The position numbers and the translations under genes are program-made. Below, piece by piece: positions 1 to 6,718 of a DNA stretch of 6,718 bases (its first letter is position 1; each line of letters begins with the position of its first letter). The notes under the pieces are model-generated. The model was given only the letters and a program-made list of their open reading frames with translations, had not been told where the DNA came from and did no database searches. The stretch covers positions 1-6,718 of the forward strand of contig PWWM01000127.1 of assembly GCA_003561495.1 (NCBI GenBank). The letters are read 5' to 3'. The stretch comes from Gammaproteobacteria bacterium (GTDB lineage Bacteria > Pseudomonadota > Gammaproteobacteria > Xanthomonadales > Wenzhouxiangellaceae).

Positions 1-223
1 GACGGAAGCGGGAATAATCTATCCGTTCTTCCAGCACCTGAGAACCCTACCAAGGGCAGAACCCTATCCACTGGATCAAATGCAATTCAACAGGCACCAG
101 AACGCCCCTGAACTCGAACAATCGACCAAGCCGTTCACCTCGATCCCGGCACCGGTCAAGGCGACTCGTCGCCCCGCCCCCAAAAACTCCAGCCCGAAAC
201 AGACAAACCCCGATGATCACATC

Positions 224-241
224 AAACCACTTCGGTGGTTT
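224..241. other. Perfect 7-bp hairpin with UUCG tetraloop
   Basis: AAACCAC (224-230), loop TTCG (231-234), GTGGTTT (235-241) form a perfect 7-bp stem closed by the very stable C(UUCG)G tetraloop. A T-rich run follows at about 250-262 on the plus strand, eight bases after the stem, so this is not a textbook intrinsic terminator. It could be a transcript end for a gene to the left on the plus strand or a structural element in RNA. On the minus strand the loop would read CGAA, which is less typical. The role is unknown. Confidence 0.4.
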
Positions 242-310
242 CCAGGGCTCTTGTTTTGTTTGAAATCCTGCGATGCAGTGATCAGACCAAGCACAGGAAT
301 CTGTTTGATG

Positions 311-374
311 AGAGGCACAGTTGCCACAGAAAAAAGTGACCTTTTAGCTCTTTCTCTATGACCTCTGTGCCTCT
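311..374. repeat. 64-bp imperfect palindrome, likely dispersed intergenic repeat
   Basis: Outer arms AGAGGCACAG (311-320) and CTGTGCCTCT (365-374) are perfectly complementary over 10 bp. After a 2x2 mismatch (321-322 against 363-364), 323-335 pairs with 350-362 with nine Watson-Crick pairs; the other four positions are C/A or A/C on the plus strand, which become G-U pairs in a minus-strand RNA. The loop is 336-349. The right end, with CTGTGCCTCTGCGGTGAA, resembles from memory a palindromic family found between genes in many environmental bacterial genomes; copy number here was not tested. It starts 65 bases past the stop of the minus-strand CoA-transferase gene, so it would lie in that gene's 3' untranslated RNA. 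No U-run follows it, so it is not a classic terminator. Confidence 0.6.
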
Positions 375-439
375 GCGGTGAATTCAGATGTTTGTTCCAT
401 GCAAATGCCCAAGCCGATTTTTAGAGCCACCATCGAAAC

Positions 440-2308
<1,869 letters not shown>

Positions 2309-2378
2309 GCCAGCCTCCGCATCACTTCATCGTATTGAAAATGGCAGAATAACCGATCTCATCTGCCGAATCAGACTG
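2309..2378. promoter_or_regulatory. 70-bp divergent spacer between CoA-transferase and PLP enzyme genes
   Basis: This short spacer must hold start signals for both genes unless a promoter lies inside a coding region. On the minus strand, CCTCC at 2314-2318 reads GGAGG, a strong Shine-Dalgarno five bases before the TTG start. The minus strand also carries two tiny chained frames: ATG AAG TGA (2330-2322), whose TGA overlaps the next ATG (TGATG), then ATG CGG AGG CTG GCT TGA (2322-2305), whose TGA overlaps the TTG start. On the plus strand TTGAAA at 2335-2340 could be a -35 box, but no good -10 follows at 16-18 bases. No clear Shine-Dalgarno precedes the plus-strand ATG at 2379. The promoters are therefore not resolved. 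Confidence 0.5.
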
Positions 2379-3512
2379 ATGCTTGAATCGCTGCCGACCC
2401 CCTGTCTGGTGATTGATGGCCGGAAAATGCAGGCCAATATCGCGTCCATGGCGACCCACCTGGCTCAGCACAACGTTGCGCTGCGGCCTCATTTGAAAAC
2501 CTGCAAGAACATCGAGATCGCCCAAACCATGATCGATCCGCGGTCAGGAGGTGCGACCGTGTCGACGCTGGCCGAGGCCGACTACTTTTTCGATCACGGC
2601 ATCAATGACTTGCTCTACGCGGTCGGGGTTGCCCCGGGAAAGCTGGCTGCGGTGTCCGAGCGTATGACAAGAGGCATGAACCTGACCCTGGTGCTCGATC
2701 ATCCGCAAACCGCGCGCGCCGTTGCCAAGGCCCGTGCCGAGTCGGGATGCCGCTATCGTGTGCTGCTCGAAATCGACTGTGACGGCCAGCGCGCCGGCTT
2801 CAAGCCGGAATCAGCCGAATTGCTCGAGGCGGCCGAGATTCTGGCCGATGCAGATTGTGATGTGGCCGGCGTCATGGTCCATGCCGGGGGATCCTACCTG
2901 TGCCGGACAACCCGGTGCATTCAGGAAATGGCCATACATGAACGGACCTCTGCGGTTCTGGCAGCCGAGCGATTGCGCACCGCAGGTCACCCGGCCGAAG
3001 TAGTCAGTATCGGATCGACCCCGACTGCAACATTCGGCGAGAATTTCGAGGGCGTGAGCGAAGTGCGCGCCGGTGTTCATGTCTTTCAGGATCTTGTCAT
3101 GGCCGGCCTGGAAGTCTGCCGAATCGATGACATCGCACTGTCGGTTCTGACCGAGGTCATTGGACATCGGTCCTCGCAAGGTCAGCTTGTGGTCGATGCC
3201 GGATGGATGGCCTTGTCTCGCGATCGCGGTCGAGCACCGTCAGCTCCCGATCGGGGTTATGGCCTGGTCTGCGAGCCGGACAGCTCAGCACCGGGAGACG
3301 ATGAGTTGATCGTGCACGGCGCCAACCAGGAACACGGCCTGATCAGTCACGCCAGCGGCAAGCCGATCGATCCGGACCGCTACCCGATCGGCACCCGATT
3401 GCGGATTCTGCCCAACCATGCCTGTGCCACGGCCGCCCAGCATCCCGGCTACTGGTTGCTTGATGATGAGAAGACCGAACCGCAATGGTTGGCGCGTTGC
3501 GCCGGCTGGTAA
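2379..3512 (+). CDS. D-threonine aldolase / D-serine dehydratase family PLP enzyme
   Basis: A 377-residue fold-type III (alanine racemase-like barrel) PLP enzyme. Relatives cleave D-threonine to glycine and acetaldehyde or dehydrate D-serine to pyruvate and ammonia; both use PLP plus a divalent metal. The N-terminus LPTPCLVID (residues 5-13) is typical of the family. RPHLKTCK at 36-43 matches the PLP-lysine motif, making Lys40 the Schiff-base lysine. EIDCDGQRAG (131-140), MVHAGGSY (166-173) and IGSTPTA (211-217) follow the barrel pattern. LPNHACAT (344-351) supplies His347 and Cys349 as the predicted metal pair of the C-terminal domain. The reading frame is open much further upstream, but that part is antisense to the CoA-transferase gene; ATG 2379 gives the normal N-terminus although its Shine-Dalgarno is weak. 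Length is normal. D-Serine versus D-threonine specificity is unresolved. Confidence 0.85.
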   Translation: MLESLPTPCLVIDGRKMQANIASMATHLAQHNVALRPHLKTCKNIEIAQTMIDPRSGGATVSTLAEADYFFDHGINDLLYAVGVAPGKLAAVSERMTRGMNLTLVLDHPQTARAVAKARAESGCRYRVLLEIDCDGQRAGFKPESAELLEAAEILADADCDVAGVMVHAGGSYLCRTTRCIQEMAIHERTSAVLAAERLRTAGHPAEVVSIGSTPTATFGENFEGVSEVRAGVHVFQDLVMAGLEVCRIDDIALSVLTEVIGHRSSQGQLVVDAGWMALSRDRGRAPSAPDRGYGLVCEPDSSAPGDDELIVHGANQEHGLISHASGKPIDPDRYPIGTRLRILPNHACATAAQHPGYWLLDDEKTEPQWLARCAGW

Positions 3513-3545
3513 AATCCCTCCGGGCCTTCACCAACATCGACTCCA

Positions 3546-3908
3546 TTGACTGGTTATTTTCTGCTCAAGAACCTGCACATCGGCCTGGCGCTGATCAGCG
3601 GCCTGGGTTTTGCCTTGCGAGGCTATCTGCGCCTGGTGCTCGACCGACCCTACCCCGGTCCCCTGGTTCGTATCGGCCCTCACATCATCGATACCCTGCT
3701 GCTGATTTCCGGTATCGGTTTGTGGATGCAAACCCGTCACGGACTATTGTCCTGGATGGGCTTGAAACTGGTGCTGATCTTGGTCTACATTCTGATGGGC
3801 GTGGGCGCGCTGCGATCAAAATCGCGCGGCACCGGCATCATGCTTTACTGGTTGGCGCTGGGTGTATTCCTGTCCATCGCCATCATCGCAATCGAAAAGC
3901 CGATGTAG
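3546..3908 (+). CDS. SirB2-family four-helix inner-membrane protein
   Basis: A 120-residue, strongly hydrophobic protein resembling the SirB2 family (first named as a Salmonella invasion regulator, biochemical role unknown). Four membrane helices are visible at about residues 6-26, 44-61, 70-89 and 97-115. Family-like features are the N-terminal LLKNLHI (6-12), GFALRGY (21-27), the IGPHIIDTLLL stretch (43-53) and Lys74 in helix three. Length matches the family. The start is TTG at 3546: no ATG exists between the preceding in-frame stop (3510-3512) and this point, and it places the LLKxLH motif close to the N-terminus as usual. No Shine-Dalgarno is evident. It lies 33 bases after the PLP enzyme stop and in the same frame, so co-transcription and possibly translational coupling are likely. 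Any functional link with that enzyme is unproven. Confidence 0.8.
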   Translation: MTGYFLLKNLHIGLALISGLGFALRGYLRLVLDRPYPGPLVRIGPHIIDTLLLISGIGLWMQTRHGLLSWMGLKLVLILVYILMGVGALRSKSRGTGIMLYWLALGVFLSIAIIAIEKPM

Positions 3909-3939
3909 CTATCCCGGCAGAAGTCATTCGAGCCCGGCC

Positions 3940-4776
3940 CTACTTATTGGAGTCTTCCCAGTAGAACCAACCGGCACCAATGCTTTGATGGCCTGTCCGC
4001 TGTTTGACCGGAGTCTCGACCGAATCCCACTCGGACTCGACCTGTTCGACCGATCGGGCCAGGATTTCTTGCACGCGCCGACCTAACCTCTCGACCTGGT
4101 CGGACGGGATTGACCTGGAGAATGAGTCCTGATGCAACCAGTTCGGTTCCGATTCGCCGGCATCCAGGTTATGAGCGATGGTCTTGCCGAGGTGGTTGAT
4201 GGAGAAGCTGCCTTTTTCAAGGATGGCCTGCTCGGCCGGACTGACCGGCACATAGTGCGGACTGATCAGACGTACATGATTGTCGTTGTCCACCGCTAGA
4301 TGACCACTTTCAGTCAGGCGCTCCAGCACCGTTGAACAAGTGACATTGCGACCGGCATTGCGGGTAACCAGTGTCTGGAAACTGGTGCCGCGACCATAAA
4401 CGGGCAGCACCAGGGGCTTGCCGGTTTTCTTGTCGTGGTAAGTTTTGTCGCTGTGCCAGGCACTCAGGACCGCCGCTTCAGGGCACAATTCGCTGGCGCT
4501 GATGGGCCCTGGGTCGGACTGCCCATCCAGTGCCGCCACGACTCGGGTATCCAGCCCGGTCAACAGGCCCAGGGCGGACATGGTGATGCGACGGTCCGGA
4601 TCTTTGGACCGCAGCATGCGCCTGGCCTCCTGGATGTAAGCTTGCTTGAGTAGCCTGACGACCACCGTACAGGACACCTTGCCGACCAGCAAGCGGGCAA
4701 CCGGTTGCAACATGAGTTCGGCGGCCTTGACCAGCCAGCGCAAATCCTTTGCGGCCTTGGCGTTGATTTGTGCCAT
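3940..4776 (-). CDS. DUF6502-like protein with possible helix-turn-helix
   Basis: A 278-residue soluble protein that resembles the DUF6502 family, whose function is unknown. The N-terminal third is helical: residues 21-60 (LMLQPVARLL onward) fit the family's leading segment and KQAYIQEARR (44-53) its conserved helix. RRITMSALGLLTGLDTRVVAAL (62-83, stated here by position: R62, T65, L72, T73, G74, V79) reads like a helix-turn-helix, so DNA binding is possible. A middle segment with PVYGRGTSFQTLV (125-137) and VLERLTESGHL (150-160) looks like a second winged-helix-like unit. The C-terminus ends in GWFYWEDS (269-276), an ending I associate with this family. The ATG at 4776 is preceded by AAGAGGT (4790-4784) with a seven-base spacer. 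It converges with the SirB2 gene and diverges from the lipoprotein gene. The HTH is inference. Confidence 0.78.
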   Translation of the reverse strand: MAQINAKAAKDLRWLVKAAELMLQPVARLLVGKVSCTVVVRLLKQAYIQEARRMLRSKDPDRRITMSALGLLTGLDTRVVAALDGQSDPGPISASELCPEAAVLSAWHSDKTYHDKKTGKPLVLPVYGRGTSFQTLVTRNAGRNVTCSTVLERLTESGHLAVDNDNHVRLISPHYVPVSPAEQAILEKGSFSINHLGKTIAHNLDAGESEPNWLHQDSFSRSIPSDQVERLGRRVQEILARSVEQVESEWDSVETPVKQRTGHQSIGAGWFYWEDSNK

Positions 4777-5008
4777 TGGGATGACCTCTTTGTCAGATCT
4801 CGGGTGATGATAATTTCAGATAATAATCCCGTTAGTCGCCATAGACACCAATTTTCTGGAAGATTTCCACCATTCGAAAAGGATTCTTTCATCAATGAAC
4901 GACTCCAGATCGCCTCCGGCCTGCCGCAAGATCGGGAATCCCCACATGTAGCAGTGGTCTTGAGTATCATGCCCGGTAGCCGATCATTCGAAATACAGCG
5001 GTAATCAC
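4777..5008. promoter_or_regulatory. 232-bp divergent spacer with AT-rich and palindromic motifs
   Basis: This spacer separates two divergent genes and should contain promoters for both. Next to the minus-strand gene there is AAGAGGT at 4790-4784 (ribosome binding site), then an AT-rich stretch at about 4807-4828 where GATAAT occurs twice exactly ten bases apart (4809-4814 and 4819-4824); read on the minus strand this is a plausible -10 area. A palindrome TTCAT-CA-ATGAA lies at 4888-4899. CATTCGAAA occurs at 4871-4879 and again at 4985-4993. Upstream of the plus-strand gene a weak promoter can be drawn (TTGAGT 4960-4965, GATCAT 4982-4987, spacer 16), but it would leave a very short leader. The Shine-Dalgarno before ATG 5009 is poor (GCGGT at 4998-5002). 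Confidence 0.4.
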
Positions 5009-5503
5009 ATGCCGGCAAGTCCAATTCTACGCCCTGTCCTGACGATCGCCAGCCTGTTGCTGCTCATTGCAATGACAAGTGCCTGCGGTGGGCACAGCCC
5101 CCGCCAGATCCGCGGTGAGTTGCCGACCATCCATCTGGATTCGCTGACCCGGAACAATGACCAGGTCGAAGTCGACATCGGCATTCGCAACCTCAATGAC
5201 TCGCCGCTGACCATTCCTTCCATTCACATTGCCCTGGCCGTCAAAGATGAACCGGCCACCGAACTGATCGACGAGCAGCTTGAGTTGACCATCGGTGCGC
5301 GGGGACGCGAGGTCATTCGCCTGACCGGGTCTTCGGCAAGCAACCTCGATGAGAACCTGGATTTGCTGACCAGCGGTGAACGCAGCAGCCTGCCCTGGTC
5401 AATGGACGTCGAGCTGGGCCGCAGCACCGGCCGCGGCACCCGCCAGACCGAGGCCAACGGTTTTCTGCACCGCGTTCCCGGCCGACTCGACAGTTTCCGA
5501 TAA
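5009..5503 (+). CDS. Lipoprotein with LEA14-like (LEA type 2/WHy) domain
   Basis: A 164-residue predicted lipoprotein. Residues 1-25 form a type II signal peptide: a short N-region with one Arg (R8), a hydrophobic core at about 10-22 (LTIASLLLLIAM) and the lipobox TSAC with Cys26 as the acylated residue. Gly27-Gly28 after it, with no Asp at +2, favours the outer membrane. The mature part, from about 38, looks like an LEA type 2/WHy beta-sandwich: EVDIGIRNLNDSPLTIP (54-70) matches the V-x-N-P/L-N-x-x-x-L-x-I pattern of such domains, and alternating hydrophobic strands follow (SIHIALAV 71-78, LELTI 91-95, EVIRL 101-105, MDVEL 132-136). Such proteins are linked to desiccation or stress in plants; bacterial roles are largely unknown. 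It lies three bases ahead of the deacetylase gene. The lipoprotein call is firm, the domain call moderate. Confidence 0.78.
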   Translation: MPASPILRPVLTIASLLLLIAMTSACGGHSPRQIRGELPTIHLDSLTRNNDQVEVDIGIRNLNDSPLTIPSIHIALAVKDEPATELIDEQLELTIGARGREVIRLTGSSASNLDENLDLLTSGERSSLPWSMDVELGRSTGRGTRQTEANGFLHRVPGRLDSFR

Positions 5504-5506
5504 CAC

Positions 5507-6325
5507 ATGCACAACGGATTTCCGATCCTCACCTGGCACTCGATCAATGTGCTGGAGAACAGTTACTCCGGCAGCGACCTGATCGCCTTTGCCGAAGACT
5601 TGCGCCTGCTGGACCGATCTGGGTGGACGATTCTGCCCCTGCACAAGGCCCTGGATGACCTGGCTACCGGCCGACTGCAACCGAAAACCGTGGTACTGAC
5701 CGCCGATGATGGTTCACGCATGGATTTCGAGGCGTTCGATCATCCCACCTGCGGCCCCCAGAAAAGCATGGTTGAACTGATGCGGGAATTTCGCGATCAG
5801 ACCGCTAGCGACCGCCACCGCCTGCATCTGAGTTGTTTCGTGATCGCCTCTCCCGAGGCGCGCGCTGAGCTCGACCGGACCGACTACATGAGCCTCGATG
5901 TCTGGCCGGATCACTGGTGGCGCCCGGCCAATGAATCCGGTCTGATCAGCATCGAGAGTCATAGCTGGGACCATAACCATGGTTCACTGAGCCAAACCGT
6001 ACAACACGACAACCGGCGCGGTGATTTCCGCTGGATCGAAACCTTCGAGGAATGTCGCGCCGAAGTCGATCAGGCCAGTGACTACATCGAAAAGACCAGT
6101 GGCCGTCGACCGCGGTTCTTCGCCTACCCGTACGGACAGGCCAGCGATTACATCCGGAACGATTACCTGCCGCGCCACGGCCCCGACATTGGACTGAAAG
6201 CGGCACTGGGCTGCGATCCTGAGCCGGTCACCACCGCCTCGGATCCATGGTACCTGCCCCGTTTCGTCTGCGGGCGGGACTGGAAAAGCCCGGAAGAATT
6301 GGCCGGCTTGCTCAAGAGCCTGTGA
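5507..6325 (+). CDS. Polysaccharide deacetylase (NodB/CE4) family protein, no signal peptide
   Basis: A 272-residue NodB-homology enzyme. CE4 enzymes remove N- or O-acetyl groups from sugar polymers with a metal ion held by Asp-His-His. Motif 1 is TADDG (65-69), with Asp67 the likely base and Asp68 the likely metal ligand; the usual TFDDG Phe is Ala. Motif 2 is HSWDH (152-156), giving metal ligands His152 and His156; His158 follows. Motif 3 is RFFAYPYG (203-210). The N-terminus ILTWHSI (7-13) is the first barrel strand. No signal peptide or membrane helix precedes the domain, so the protein appears cytosolic, unlike most envelope deacetylases. ATG 5507 comes three bases after the lipoprotein stop and has no Shine-Dalgarno of its own, so translational coupling is likely. 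The substrate is unknown; a related deacetylase-fold activity on a small molecule remains possible. Confidence 0.85.
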   Translation: MHNGFPILTWHSINVLENSYSGSDLIAFAEDLRLLDRSGWTILPLHKALDDLATGRLQPKTVVLTADDGSRMDFEAFDHPTCGPQKSMVELMREFRDQTASDRHRLHLSCFVIASPEARAELDRTDYMSLDVWPDHWWRPANESGLISIESHSWDHNHGSLSQTVQHDNRRGDFRWIETFEECRAEVDQASDYIEKTSGRRPRFFAYPYGQASDYIRNDYLPRHGPDIGLKAALGCDPEPVTTASDPWYLPRFVCGRDWKSPEELAGLLKSL

Positions 6326-6718
6326 TCAGAACGGGCCCAACCGGGAGACATCCTCGATCAGATCGCTGACCTTTTCCGGACCGGGTCGATTGTGCCAGCG
6401 CACGATCAGGTGGGGGTGATCGAGACGCTCGTAACCGACCTGGTCGAAAACCTCCCAGGCCCTCGCATCGCCACAGTACCCAAAAGTACCGGGCTTGTCG
6501 GCGGAAAACAGCAACTCGGCATAGCGCATGGCTGACACCAGAATCCCTCCCGATTCACGCACCGCCGCCTGTTGTTCAGAGCTCATCATCCGCAAGACCC
6601 GGCCGTCCGTGCACGCACCGCCTGAAAGCATGACCTCGCCGTGCGCCCAGTACTTGACGTAAGTCACCGGCAACCAGTTGAACTCATCATGATGGTAGAG
6701 CGCCAGGATATGGTGGCC
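6326..6718 (-). CDS. Unrecognised protein, N-terminal part outside the window
   Basis: The frame is open from the right edge (6718) to a TGA at 6328-6326, giving the last 130 residues of a longer protein; its start is not in view. A TTG at 6673-6671 could be called as a start, but it lacks a Shine-Dalgarno and the frame continues upstream with protein-like sequence. The visible part begins with a His-rich stretch, HH then five residues then HHDEF (minus strand, from 6715 to 6680), which could bind metal. Two cysteine spots follow (SGGAC, about 6634-6620, and GYCGD, about 6483-6469). The C-terminal third is mixed and soluble-looking, with HPHLIVRWHNRPGPEK near 6415-6368. I recognise no family. 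The stop abuts the deacetylase stop, so the two genes converge with no gap. Codon use and length argue that it is real. Confidence 0.7.
   Translation of the reverse strand, partial: GHHILALYHHDEFNWLPVTYVKYWAHGEVMLSGGACTDGRVLRMMSSEQQAAVRESGGILVSAMRYAELLFSADKPGTFGYCGDARAWEVFDQVGYERLDHPHLIVRWHNRPGPEKVSDLIEDVSRLGPF

Larger units (their letters stand above)
1..439. other. Gene-poor stretch left of the CoA-transferase gene
   Basis: No gene could be supported here. The base composition is more A/T-rich than in the neighbouring genes, especially from about 220 to 430. One plus-strand frame is open from the left edge to a TGA at 359-361, but it runs through the palindromic element, uses many codons rare in the neighbours (ATA, AGA, AGG, CTA) and matches no family I know. 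On the minus strand a GTG at 37-35 is followed by 12 open codons to the edge, with a weak AGGG upstream; it could be the first codons of a gene lying outside, but is too short to call. The stretch contains the hairpin at 224-241 and the palindrome at 311-374, and would form the 3' untranslated region of the minus-strand gene ending at 440. Confidence 0.6.

Noticed and set aside
1..37. Possible first codons of a minus-strand gene (GTG at 37-35, AGGG upstream)
   Set aside because: Only 12 codons are visible and the ribosome site is weak; it cannot be supported without the sequence to the left.
2341..2352. Three-codon plus-strand frame ATG GCA GAA TAA before the PLP enzyme
   Set aside because: Too short and without a ribosome site; likely chance.
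3909..3939. Possible bidirectional terminator between the SirB2-like and DUF6502-like genes
   Set aside because: The 31-base gap has short CCGG-type complementarity but no convincing stem followed by a T-run on either strand.
3485..3964. 159-codon plus-strand frame overlapping the SirB2-like gene
   Set aside because: Out of phase with the clear four-helix membrane protein, and its His/Arg/Pro-rich translation looks like a frame shadow.
6671..6673. TTG as start of the right-edge minus-strand gene
   Set aside because: The frame stays open to the window edge, no Shine-Dalgarno precedes the TTG, and the upstream codons look protein-like.

Overview
The window looks like chromosomal DNA from a GC-rich, Gram-negative gammaproteobacterium. 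Supporting this are a SirB2-family membrane protein, a DUF6502-type protein and a lipobox-bearing lipoprotein. A member of the Wenzhouxiangellaceae/Chromatiales/Xanthomonadales range would fit, but that placement is inference from gene content and was not tested by a search. No phage, transposase, CRISPR or RNA gene was recognised.

Layout. Bases 1-439 hold no convincing gene, but contain a UUCG-loop hairpin and a 64-bp imperfect palindrome resembling a dispersed intergenic repeat. Bases 440-2308 (minus) encode a 622-residue acetyl-CoA hydrolase/CoA-transferase family enzyme starting at TTG behind a good Shine-Dalgarno. A 70-bp divergent spacer separates it from a plus-strand pair: a fold-type III PLP enzyme of the D-threonine aldolase/D-serine dehydratase family (2379-3512) and a four-helix SirB2-like membrane protein (3546-3908). 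A DUF6502-like protein with a possible helix-turn-helix lies on the minus strand (3940-4776). A 232-bp AT-richer divergent spacer follows. Then come a tightly spaced plus-strand pair: a lipoprotein with a LEA14-like (LEA type 2/WHy) domain (5009-5503) and a NodB-type polysaccharide deacetylase without a signal peptide (5507-6325). An unrecognised minus-strand gene, cut by the window end, occupies 6326-6718; its stop codon directly abuts the deacetylase stop.

How the genes might work together. The CoA-transferase family enzyme and the PLP enzyme are divergently transcribed. Both could feed two- and three-carbon metabolism (acetyl-CoA/acetate; glycine plus acetaldehyde, or pyruvate plus ammonia), but a shared pathway is only inference. 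The lipoprotein and deacetylase are probably co-translated and may both serve the cell envelope. The rest looks like ordinary housekeeping or accessory chromosome. No clearly new multi-gene system is visible; the best leads are the palindromic element at 311-374, the metal-site type of the PLP enzyme, the lipoprotein-deacetylase pair, and the unrecognised His-rich gene at the right edge.
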